A DNA stretch of 64,000 nucleotides. It comes from Eutreptiella sp. 'Long Island Sound 2002' (taxonomy: Eukaryota; Euglenozoa; Euglenophyceae; Eutreptiales; Eutreptiaceae). The notes under the pieces were generated by a model. That model did no database searches, was not told where the DNA came from, and was given only the letters and a program-made list of their open reading frames with translations. Positions 54,781 through 64,000 of the stretch are shown one piece after another. Each line of letters opens with the position of its first letter. Position 1 is the first letter of the stretch. The translations under genes and the position numbers were made by a program. The stretch is from contig OZ038378.1 of NCBI GenBank assembly GCA_964036045.1, positions 162,842,811-162,906,810 of the forward strand, given 5' to 3'.

Positions 54781-55102
54781 CCTGTACTATTTACAAGGGT
54801 TGAAGGCTTTTAATGTCCTGGCCGCTCTTTGTACTATTTACGAGGGCAAGGGCCGTTTAAAGTCCTGGACGTTGTGCAACGGGTTAAGCGAGGGGGTTAT
54901 GGGTCAGGGACTGGCTGCGCCGGCCACCCCCGCCCTACTATTTACGAGGGAGATCCATGTGCAGCTATGACGTGGCATGCACATTCGTGCAGACGTGAGA
55001 GTCGGCATCCTGTGTGCTGTGGTTCCACCCCTTCTGCTGAATCAGACGCTGAGCAAAAAGACAGGATCAAGTGTGCTTAGTGTTGGCTCTCCCATGACCT
55101 TG

Positions 55103-55128
55103 TGTGTGTGTGTGTGTGTGTGTGTGTG
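55103..55128 (+). repeat. (GT)n microsatellite
   Basis: About 13 GT units. Other dinucleotide tracts are (AC)n at 31131-31159 and (GA)n at 42033-42051. Confidence 0.9.
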
Positions 55129-55788
55129 AACCCCTCCCCAAAGCTTGTTAGCTCCACACCCTCTTCGTGCACCTTAGCTCCCACAACATGTTTGCAAACC
55201 AGGACGTGCTTCACCTTCGCACACTCATCAAGCGTTCATCACCTCAGGCATCTCCCTTGTGCTCCCTACTAGGTTGCATATTTGCATACATACATAGTGG
55301 TGGTTGTGTGTGTGCACACTGTCATGACCGGGGCAGCTTATCTGGCCAAGGAAATTGCAAAATGCTAGACACAGTAGACGCATATTCGGCAGTCTTTGGC
55401 ATTTGGTACGACAATCCTCATTTTCCCGTTGCTCCTCATTTTCCCGTTGCTGGGTTCTCTGTAGGGGTTCCAACTTAGCAGCTCCACAGCCCTGTTTGGA
55501 GTGGGCTCACTGATGGCGAGACTTAGATGTAGCAACAACACAACACGCAACAGCATAGACATTGATAGCCAGTGGTTCTGAAATGGTGGGTTTGCTTGTT
55601 GCCGACTACCGTTGTTGGCTACGGTGGCAGGTAGTAGTTGGTGCCAGCAATCCATGTTTTCACATGCCAAATTTTCAAACCACGCGCGCTTGTGACGGTA
55701 CACAGGGAACTTGGAATGGTATGTGGTGTCGTGTATACTAAACGGACGGTCGCTTTACTGCCAATGGTGAGGGGTCCTTGTGTGGTGA

Positions 55789-55960
55789 CACGGTGGAGTG
55801 ATGCGTGTTTGTGGGTGGTGTTTCTTGGGAAGCTACGCAAGCCATCGCTTTTGGTTTCTCCATGAGGCAAGCTGTGTCGGCCAAAAAAATTAAGGATCCA
55901 GCCGGCAATAAACTTTGTGCATTTGTGTATGTGTGTGTGCGTGTGTTTGTGGGGGGGGGG
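55789..55960 (+). repeat. ~170-bp repeat, copy 2
   Basis: Partner of 54605-54780, ending in a TG-rich stretch and a G run. The intervening 55130-55700 has no supported gene. Confidence 0.5.
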
Positions 55961-56027
55961 GGGACAATATTAAAGAGGGAGGCCCGCATGGGTCCATGGC
56001 CCCCAGCGGTCGCCTCAGGTGCCGGCT

Positions 56028-56741
56028 TTAAAAAGACAAAACATACAGCCCTGGCGAACTGCGGCGCTGTCTCTGGTGCCTGCTCGGGTCGCGGTGGGGG
56101 GCCTCACCTGAGCCAGAACCTCTGGGGTTTGGGGTTATGTCACCACTGTCCCTGCTTTGCCATGCCTGGCGGCGCCCGGCGGTGGACATCGCATCCTCTT
56201 GGCAAGGGGGGGGGGGGGTCGCGTCCGCCCTCCCTCGCTTGTGGGGCCGCTCTCGGTCCGGTCCCGGGGCCAGAGCCCGCTGTCGTCTGCGCCTCTTCGC
56301 TGACGGTGTACCCCCCGCCCTAGGGGGGTGTGCCTCCGCTCTCCGTGCCCCCCGCTGCTGGCCCCGCGGGGCCATCGACGGCCGCGGATGCCCGGCATGT
56401 CCCCGGGCACAACAATGCCTCACCCCCCTGCCCACAGCTGCACATGACGCGCATTGTCTGTGTTGGTGTGCCGCGCAAACCCAGAGGCGGGGTAGTCGTG
56501 GCCTCTGCTCAGGGCACCTCGCCACTGCGCACTTCTGTGGTGGAGTGAAAAGCGCCGCTCTGTCACTGCTCGCCGGCTCCGCCGGGATATCCGCCTCTTT
56601 GTTGACACAGTAAGGTGGGCCTCGCCGGGCCCCCGGCGGGATCACTGGGCCCGCATAAAAATCGCTGGTGTACGCCCCCGCCGAGCGCTTCGCGCCACCC
56701 TTACCCGGGCAGTGTGTGCGTGTGTTTGTGTGTTTCACCAT
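56028..56741 (-). CDS. Arg/Pro/Cys-rich ORF, unknown
   Basis: A 237-codon minus-strand frame in a GC-rich patch. It contains a Cys/His cluster (KCAVARCPEQRPRL, then CAAHQHRQCASC and HCCARGH) that could bind zinc, followed by a long basic, low-complexity tail. The reverse frames are also open because of GC bias, so this may be chance. No start context or homologue recognised. Confidence 0.25.
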   Translation of the reverse strand: MVKHTNTRTHCPGKGGAKRSAGAYTSDFYAGPVIPPGARRGPPYCVNKEADIPAEPASSDRAALFTPPQKCAVARCPEQRPRLPRLWVCAAHQHRQCASCAAVGRGVRHCCARGHAGHPRPSMAPRGQQRGARRAEAHPPRAGGTPSAKRRRRQRALAPGPDRERPHKRGRADATPPPPCQEDAMSTAGRRQAWQSRDSGDITPNPRGSGSGEAPHRDPSRHQRQRRSSPGLYVLSF

Positions 56742-56984
56742 TTTTACCAGGTCTCCTAGTTGAACCTGTATGTGTGGTGTCCTCGGGTCGGGTCGCGTCG
56801 CTCCCCATTGGTGAGGCCCACGGTGCAGGCCAGGGGTGCATTCCTCTGTTGCCCGTCGACTAGTGCAATATGCACTTTAGGCTACAACCTGGCTCGCTGC
56901 CCCAGGACCACCCTGGAAGTGGGGTGGCGGCTCGGTGGCTTCCGCCACACCAGCCCCATGGTATTAGGCCAAGATCTCGCATTG

Positions 56985-57465
56985 CGTGCGCACTGCGTGC
57001 ATATTGCGCACGCAGAGGCTAGGATACTCACCCAAGAATACCTGTCACCTGTTTACTAGGGGGAATACTGAAAGGTGTCAATACCATAGGGTTGGCCAGG
57101 TGTCCATCAATAATTTTGGTTGTAGTTATAACCAACAGCATCGTCGAAAAAAAACTGTCCGGTCCTGGTGTTGACTCGCCACCATCGAGTGTCGGCGATC
57201 GAGAGCCTTCGAGCGACGATGACCACGTTGACTTCTTTGCAGTTGTGGACGTGGCCATACCGATCGATGATCTTGAGCATCTCGGTTTGAGAATCACCTT
57301 GAAGTCGACCAAGGTTTTGGTGCACGTACTATCTGTCGGCAAGAGTACTCTGCAGAGCGAATCGAACCGCCTCTACGGAGGCTTGTGAAAAGGGGCCAAA
57401 ACTAGGGTTCGAGTATTTGCCGACATCCAAAACTTCGCACTGCGTGCATGGCATTCCCTTAGTTC
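56985..57465 (+). repeat. Tandem segmental duplication, copy 1 (shorter)
   Basis: TGCATATTGCGCACGCAGAGG to GCACTGCGTGCATGGCATTCCC. It matches 58145-58810 except that about 165 nt (58537-58703) are absent. Over the central 290 nt I count about 14 differences. Confidence 0.75.
57107..57325 (-). CDS. Short conserved minus-strand exon, copy 1
   Basis: After a possible acceptor (AGATAG|TACGTG) the minus strand reads HQNLGRLQGDSQTEMLKIID, then RYGHVHNCKEVNVVIVARR and DTRWWRVNTRTGQFFFD, ending at TGA. Codons favour C in third position (GTC, ATC, AAC, CTC), like real coding sequence. Between the two copies there are three silent and seven replacement changes, mostly conservative (Q/E, K/R, N/D, R/K). 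No family recognised. Confidence 0.4.
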   Translation of the reverse strand: MHQNLGRLQGDSQTEMLKIIDRYGHVHNCKEVNVVIVARRLSIADTRWWRVNTRTGQFFFDDAVGYNYNQNY

Positions 57466-58109
57466 AACGAGTCCATCATTGCCATGTTGCCTTGTGTGTT
57501 GTGTGTGTATTGGGTCTTTCACGGCGCTGGTGGTGCTCATGGCAACGAGGCGGCCTCTATGGCCTACTCAATTTGGCGATTTCCACAGAAATGATGCCCT
57601 TGACACATGGCTGCCACCGCCCGCCTCCAGGCATGCCACATCTGGGAATCCCACAACCTTTCGGTTGCGAGGCCTATGCTTAACCCGGTTGAGTTAACTG
57701 GGGATCCTTGTGTGGGTGTGGGTGTTTGCGTGTCCCACCCCCTTCCTAACTACTTGATTACCCCCGACTGCCCTGACTACCCTCCTCTTACTTTCAGGGG
57801 CTGGAAGCCTCCCCTCCCCCCCTTCCCACTTCGATGTGCACAATGCATAGCCCACAGCCATGCCTGAGCCTTTGAGAGCATGATCGAAGGTGGCCAGGCA
57901 CAGTCCACTTAGGCAAGCTTTCCAGGCACTTTTGCAGGTGTGGCGCGAGCACTTTGCCCCAGGCCTTTTGCAGGCACTTTCCCATGCACTTTGGCAGACA
58001 TACTGCTGTGTCTGGCCCTTCATCCCTTTTGCAGGCACCCGTCTCAAATCCACTTGCTTAGAATTCACGGCGGGTTTGCCGTCGCACCTTGGGGCACTGG
58101 CTAAGTGTT

Positions 58110-58810
58110 TGCACTGCGTGCGCACTGTGTGTGCACTGCGTGTGCACTGCGTGCATATTGCGCACGCAGAGGCTAGGATACTCACCCAAGAATACCTGTC
58201 ACCTGTTTACCAGAGGGAAGACTGAAAGGTGTCAATACCATAGGGTTGGCTAGGTGTGTCCATCAATAATTTTGGTTGTAGTTATAACCAACAGCAGCGT
58301 CGAAGAAGAACTGTCCGGTCTTGGTGTCGACTCGCCACCATCGAGTATCGGCGATCGAGAGCCTTCGAGCGACGATGACCACGTTGACTTCTCTGCAGTT
58401 GTGGACGTGGCCATACCGATCGATGATCTTGAGCATCTTGGTTCGAGAATCACCTTCAAGTCGACCAAGGTTTTGGTGCACGTACTATATGTCGGGAAGA
58501 GTACTCTGCAGGGCGAATTGAACCGCCTCTACGGATACGAGGCTCGCTGCAGTGTCGGCAATGACGACGTCGAGATCCGGACCGTGTTGACTATGTACAC
58601 TTTGTCGATGGGCCTCTTCTAGGGGGAAATGGTTGACAATTCAAATATGCCACATCCTAAATGCTTGGGAAGCCAAAAAACCCTGGTACGGAACCAAAAA
58701 CTTGTGAAAAGGGGCCAAAACTAGGGTTCGAGTATTTGCCGACATCCAAAACTTCGCACTGCGTGTGCACTGCGTGCGCACTGCGTGCACACTGCGTGCA
58801 TGGCATTCCC
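58110..58810 (+). repeat. Tandem segmental duplication, copy 2 (longer)
   Basis: It starts with GCACTGCGTG(C/T)GCACTGTG minisatellite units (58110-58160), repeats the copy 1 sequence, has an extra 58537-58703 piece, and ends in the same GGGGCCAAAACTAGGGTTCG and GCACTGCGTG units. Confidence 0.75.
58263..58481 (-). CDS. Short conserved minus-strand exon, copy 2
   Basis: Same frame and ends as copy 1: HQNLGRLEGDSRTKMLKIID ... DTRWWRVDTKTGQFFFDAA. It is preceded by ATATAG|TACGTG. The plus-strand frame over it (VDSPPSSIGDREPSSDDD) is longer but shows more radical replacements between copies, so I favour the minus strand. Confidence 0.4.
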   Translation of the reverse strand: MHQNLGRLEGDSRTKMLKIIDRYGHVHNCREVNVVIVARRLSIADTRWWRVDTKTGQFFFDAAVGYNYNQNY

Positions 58811-61800
58811 ACTGTCACGGGCGCTTTTGCGGGCACTTTGGCCTAAGACCTATGATGCACTTTCACAATCGTGTCACGTATGCCGCACAGCACGCGGCAT
58901 TGCAGGCAAGCAATTTGGGATCACTTTTGCAGCAGATTGCATGTCCAATTGGGTCTGTGCTATGCTCTTTCACCAAAAAACAACACAGAACAATTATGCA
59001 TCCCTGCGGAACAGAGCGTAGCGCCACAACAGTGCCAAGCCCCTACCTTGTGGCAAAAGCACCAAAATGCGCAGAAACCACCCGGTATTGTTTGGGCCGT
59101 GCCATTGTTTGTCTGCAACCCGAGGACACACGTGCAAAGTACACTGTAACCCTTCAAACAGTCCAAATACATACTGAAGCAAGGCAACTGCACGGACAAC
59201 AAGCAAAACCAAAGAGGAACGCCAAAGGAGGCAGTATTACTGAGTTAAGGTCCATGAAGGAATGACTGGAATAAGGCATTTCTGAACACGATACTAAGAT
59301 GACTGACAATGAAAGCAGCATCGCACTCAAGGTCAAGCTGCAGAAGCCAGAGAAATAGTTAATAGGAAATTAATATCGGCATCCAGGAGAGTACCCTGCT
59401 AGCATCATTGCAACCCAGCTACCAAGTCTAAACCTGTGCATGAGTTCCTCATTGTATGCAAAACAGCTAGGATCAACTACTGTAGCGTCTGTAGCAGCCC
59501 AGGCTTCAAAAACATGCAAATGCACGCTGACCCTTGAGCATGGCACCAGAACCAACGGTACCCGTGCTTTCTGAGCTAATGGAAAGTGCAGAAGCCAGGG
59601 GCTGTTCTTGGGACATGACTATGCCCCTCCCTCTTTTCTCTACCATAATCTATACACCACACTCCAACGCTTTACCAAGGAAAGGAAGCCAGGCCATGCA
59701 GACCCGGCCATCTACATGCGTGTGCATTGTCCCCTTGGTGTGATATGCAGGAATGCTGAGATTTGGAGTCTTTGAACTTCAAAGTGCATTCATGTTTTGG
59801 GAAATGTGTGTTCCCAAGGTTAAGCAAACTGTGCCAGGTCGCATCGCGATGCTTCCCTTTTGTGTGATGCAAACATAAAATGCCCACAAACCCACACATA
59901 TCCGCATGCTTGTGCGCAATTATAATCCCAGCCAACAGCACAGTCTGGCAGATACCATGCAGCCCGTACCGCTTTGGTGGAAGCAACTGATTGGACGGTT
60001 TTCCTGCAGTTGGCTCCGCTCAATTGGGACGGACTGCTGCTCCAGATTGGGATTATGGGACTGAAAGGCTGCTGGCATTCACCGAGTAATTGACACACCA
60101 CCATATGGCATGTCAGGAGAGGAAATGCGGCAAAAGCCAGAAGAAACACGAGAGGGTTAAACTGGGAGAGTAATATCTGCGTGGGGTGGGCTGCAGATTT
60201 TACTGCAGATTGTGCTGGGAGCTGCTGCCAGGGTGGGCACCAGGCCTCAGGGAAAAAGGAGGGGGGGGTCTGGAGCTTGTGACCCACACACCCAAGATGA
60301 GACCCACCCAGACCCCCCCCCTTTGTTGTACCCATTTGGGAAAGGGGGGGGAGGTTGTGGAATGCAAGGCTGTTGCAATGGGGATGGAGGTTAGGTTGCT
60401 CGGGTGCCTTATTATCAGTGGCACTCTCTGCTTATGTGTTGGCTGTTGGCTGTTGCTGGTCAATGCAACTGCTGCTGCTGCTGCTACTGTTGCTGCTAAC
60501 AATGCCGTTACTGCCTTTTTGTACATTGGCTTCCTTGGAAATAACCGGAAACTGGAGAGGCTGTATTGACCTCTTGGTTACAGTCAACTTTTGTGCCTCA
60601 CACTGTTCTCATGCTCCCGCTTCGCTTTGTCAAGACCAGCAATCACTGCCCCACAATATTGTTTTTGAATGGTGCCTGCATACATGCACAGGGAATGAAA
60701 TACCCAACCAGGGAGACATCTCTGTTTGAGAACAAAGTAGAGACTGAACCCTACAAGCATGCTGACCCAGGACCCCCTGCAGGTATAAGCAGGAAGGGGT
60801 GCGGGATCCGGTTCTTGGTACCCACCCACCGAGACTCCCCCGGCCCCAACTATTGCAAAATAGCTCTTATACCCGAGGCCTGGTAGCCGTATGAAACCAG
60901 GCATCAAACGCACACTCTGGCCCCTATCTGTGGGATAATGGACAAAAGTCACAACTTTAAGTTAAAATGGTATTAGCCACTTGGCTGACAATCTCATTTG
61001 AGAGGGCTTGGGCCACACGAAAGGGACCGGGGTGGAGCGGTACAGTTGAAGAAACTCATTCACAACACCCTGACCACGTGCACCTCCCCAACCTGCCTAC
61101 CCACCCTCCTCCTCCCTTCCCCGACCCCTGCACACATCCAAGGCTCGATTGAACCCAACATTCGCAACACCGAACCAATCAAAACAAAAACGGAAAGCAG
61201 CCCCTGGTCCACTTCAGCCGGATGCCCGCTTCAGCTTCAAATCGTCGCAATGCTCAAATAAATCATTGAAATGCGTCTGGAGGGATGGTGCCTTTCTCCT
61301 GCACCAGGGGAGATCAGCAGAAATGCAGGCGCATAGGGATGTGCCTCGGCCTGGCTGAAACAAACACGCATACACTTACACAAACTCGAGCATGGGATAT
61401 CGAGCCCGTATGCATGCGGGGCTGCCCACTGCCGAGGGCTTTCGGCTACGGCCCGCTTGGGTTTCGGATTGGTATTCATGCGCCTCGTCGGTGGCCTGAG
61501 TGCCCCAGGGCTCACCCTAAGCTGCCCCCGCATTGTGGATCCGAAATTGGCCTCAAGTTTCGGGACCCTTGTGATCATTTACTTGATGACATTTCGACGC
61601 TTTTTTGATGTGGGCGAGTGGGTGAGCCAGGGGTAGCCAGGCCGAATCCCCCGCCCCCCACACCCCCCAGGGGATCGATTGCCCCAACCCACAGCACGTA
61701 CAAGGCAAGTACTTGCACTCGCGGGAAAATACACCGGCGATGCTGCGGCCTCTGAACGTTCACGCGTGCAAGAGGGTAGATCGAGGCTGAGTGCAGCCGG

Positions 61801-62395
61801 TCAACACAAGACCGTTCCTTGCCAGAAAGCGGAAGAGCGTGAGCCGAGGGTTCCAGAGGAGGTGGGGGGGGGGGATTGGGGGGGAGGGGGGGGGGGCTTC
61901 AACAGAATGGGTTGGTCGCTGCATGGAACACCCCGCCCTCTTCTCTTCAAAGCCCCCCTCGCGTCGAACACACACGGATGCGGGGGTCGAACGGCTGCGC
62001 ACCATCTTGGGATATGTACGTTGGCTTTGCGAATGCGCCGACGAGAAGACCACGGATCCGGCCAGGAGCACGGCACCAAAAGTGATCCGACCGAGGGAGA
62101 GGACCCCCCCCCCCCAAAAGGTTCGCCAGATTCTTTGAGGAATCCCCACCGCCACCCAAATGCCCCCCCGGTGCTCCGGAGGTTGATAGGCCGGATGAGT
62201 GCCCCAAGGAAGGGCAGGCACGGGGTTGGTCCGTCAGTGGGGCAGGGGTGGATATAGTGGGGGGGGGGTCCCCCCCCAGCCCCCCCCCCTCCCCCCCCCC
62301 CGATGACGATTACCATTACGATTTACCCGTTTGACTGACCTAGCAATTTTGCCAGCAGTTTTACAAGAGGACTGATGGCCCAAAAAGGCACCAAA
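58811..62395. other. Unassigned DNA
   Basis: No supported gene. It contains a (GCT)n-like tract near 60470-60497, a G-run cluster at 61860-61895 and C/G runs at 62100-62300. Short protein-like pieces (for example IRNTEPIKTKTESSPW near 61160) cannot be extended. Confidence 0.35.
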
Positions 62396-62477
62396 GCAGG
62401 TGATACCCTGGATTTCATCCCAGGACAATCAATCTATGAGCCTGTGCATATACCGTTGTACTACTGAGCCAACCTGC
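62396..62477 (-). tRNA. tRNA-like remnant (CAT anticodon-like), probably a pseudogene
   Basis: On the minus strand GCAGGT pairs with ACCTGC 82 nt away, like an acceptor stem. TGGCTCAGTAGT matches a D-arm/A-box. CCTGG-GATGAAAT-CCAGG resembles a T-arm with an altered B-box and one extra loop base. CTCATAG in the middle would place CAT as anticodon, but the anticodon stem pairs poorly. Best read as a degenerate tRNA or the head of a SINE. Confidence 0.35.
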
Positions 62478-62797
62478 CAGCCCTGAACACAAGACAATAC
62501 ATTGCACAGCGGTTGGTATATCCCATGAAGACAGTCCACACAGTGCAATCATTTCTTGACACATTTTGCCAAAATGGCTTGCAATCCCGAATCATCTTTG
62601 CCTGAACTGCCTGAGCTAATTGTAATTGTAATCGTCATTCCGTCATCACTGCCTCCTGGCTCAACAGCCCCCCCCCCCCCCCCCACCCCCACCTTGGTAA
62701 TGTCGTCACTACTATATCCACCCCTGCAGTGGGGAGCTCTGTCCTCGTTGCATTTCTTCCATCGCAGGCCTGCCCTTGCCCTCAGACACGCTCGTAC

Positions 62798-62920
62798 CTT
62801 GTTCTGATTGAACAGCGTCACGGCCGCATCGTAGACCCCTCCTGTCTCTTTCAGCAACAGAGTGGCAAATGCTGCATTCAGTCCTGTAGTGGCCATGAGC
62901 TGGGCCTTCATGTCTGGAGC
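62798..62920 (-). CDS. Exon resembling the cyclase extracellular segment
   Basis: Acceptor CTGTCCCTCAG|GCTCCA, donor AACAAG|GTACGA, phase 0 at both ends, 41 codons. LNAAFATLLLKETG and DAAVTLFNQN resemble [16 protein letters not shown] and SAIQIYQTN in exon 2 of the large cyclase. It may be one exon of a second receptor cyclase whose 5' exons lie beyond the window. I did not find the following exons. Confidence 0.4.
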
Positions 62921-63040
62921 CTGAGGGACAGAGCACGCGTCAATGAGAGCCCGGACTGCTGGCGCGTGGCAAAGAAAAGGGCTGTGGCCAGTCGTTAGTG
63001 CCCGTGTACCAGACTTATCATTGCAGTTTTTGGGGGACCA

Positions 63041-63464
63041 AGGCGGGAAGAAAATTGCTCTGCGGGGGGGGGGGGGGGTGACACAGAAGCCCATTTTCCC
63101 AACCCCCCCCCCTCCCTCCTTGGCCGCCGTGACGGGAGGGGGGGGGTTCAGGGCGGGGGCGCCCGACCTGCCGTGCCGGGGGGAGGGGGGGGGGGGGCAA
63201 CCCAACATCTATGGCTCAAAATGATACCCACGTCGCGCTGATCATTTTGACTACTCAGATGTGGGGGGGGGGGGGGGGGGATTATTGGTGGAAAAAACTT
63301 TTTCGGGCCAAATTTTGTGTTCCTGCGCCTTCGGCGCCAACATCTGTTCTTACACCAAACAAAGGGCCCGACACGGAACCCCATTTCTCCAACCCCCCCC
63401 CTCCTTCGGCGGGCGTCCATGTCACCCCCCCCCCCCCCCCCCGCAGAGCAATTTTCAGGTTGCC
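63041..63464 (+). mobile_element. ~415-bp MITE, copy B
   Basis: Full-length partner of 47684-48100, with the same inverted ends (GAAAATTGCTCTGCGGGG and complement). Here the core reads CTGCGCCTTCGGCGCCAAC, where copy A has CTGTGCCTTTGGCGCCAAC. Non-coding. Confidence 0.75.
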
Positions 63465-64000
63465 CAACAGTGTGCTGCCGCGTGCTGCTGAAGTTTGCAC
63501 ATTGGCTGCACACACGCTGTCCGCGGTCAACAGCCAGCACCCGCCAATGACCAGCGCAGAAGACGGCACGCAGAACGAATGCGGCGCAAGCAACGGGTGT
63601 CATGAGGCAGCCGGCCGCACGCGGGACACCGCATGCAACGTGGCATCGTGCAGCAGGAAGCAGACATCACATACCGGCATGATTATGGGGGTGTCCTGGT
63701 GTACACGAAGGGTGATCTGGTCATTGGCTATGCGTGCCGGCCATTGCCTGCCAGCGAAGAGGACGGCAATGGCATGCAGACGAGAGGCCTGGTGACGCCT
63801 ATGCCACGCAGTCGACCCCGCAAACCACTGCTGACGGAATGCCGTGGGGGTGTAAGAATTTGATCAGGTCTACCGTTGCTTGGATTGTTGCCCCTGAGTT
63901 TGTGCGCGCACACCAAGTGGCAGCAAGCAGGCAGGTGCATTGTCCCGAGCCCCCAGGGCTGCCATGCATTATGCCATTTTGCGGCATGATACCCTTATTT
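63465..64000. other. Right end of the window, unassigned
   Basis: Open frames exist on both strands (for example plus 63633-63863, which reads RHDYGGVLVYTKGDLVIGYA). A plus-strand exon is possible, but nothing fixes its ends or identity. Confidence 0.25.

Noticed and set aside
58254..58622. 122-codon plus-strand frame as the gene in the duplicated block
   Set aside because: Between copies its replacements are more radical than in the minus frame, and copy 1 is truncated differently.

Overview
This window is nuclear DNA from a eukaryote, most likely a unicellular protist or alga; I cannot name the species. Coding sequence is interrupted by GT...AG introns from about 50 nt to 8 kb. The recognisable domains are eukaryotic-style: SAM, arginine ADP-ribosyltransferase plus PAS, and a receptor-type class III cyclase. 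Gene density is low, and the spaces are filled with microsatellites, minisatellites, MITE-like elements and G or C runs of 8-20 nt. There are no operons, Shine-Dalgarno sites or CRISPR arrays. Nearly all long open frames outside the genes listed are low-complexity or shadow frames.

Layout. (1) 1-5.9 kb: a decayed composite DNA transposon whose left end lies outside the window. It carries an OTU-like protease domain, a TET/JBP-type 2-oxoglutarate/Fe(II) oxygenase-like domain, a USP (C19)-like deubiquitinase domain and a hAT-like transposase. About 0.23 kb of the transposase catalytic core is inverted: the second catalytic-Asp block reads on the minus strand, with the first Asp and the HC block on the plus strand either side. 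(2) 6-12 kb: a SAM-domain gene with an in-frame TGA, a small G-rich MITE, a GC-rich gene for an ADP-ribosyltransferase fused to two PAS domains, and a gene with short introns that may be its continuation. (3) 12-25 kb: mostly unassigned DNA with a few coding-like exons, a SINE-like insertion, GC hairpins and degenerate minisatellites. (4) 25.3-52.8 kb, minus strand: one gene of ten exons. All splice sites and phases agree and give a 1127-residue receptor-type adenylyl cyclase: cytoplasmic N-terminus, TM1, an extracellular part with four copies of a DYR-motif sensor module, TM2 and one catalytic domain. Its 24.2 kb of introns hold ~190-bp and ~195-bp tandem repeats, a complete non-autonomous hAT element with subterminal repeat arrays, a MITE copy and near-perfect inverted repeats. 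(5) 52.8-64 kb: repeats, a partial tandem duplication carrying a short minus-strand reading frame in two copies, a tRNA-like remnant, a second MITE copy and one exon resembling the cyclase N-terminal sensor, perhaps from a neighbouring paralogue.

The strongest results are the cyclase gene model (every splice site and phase checked by eye) and the composite transposon with its internal inversion. Homology statements are motif recognition without database searches. Organism identity, expression and function are inference.
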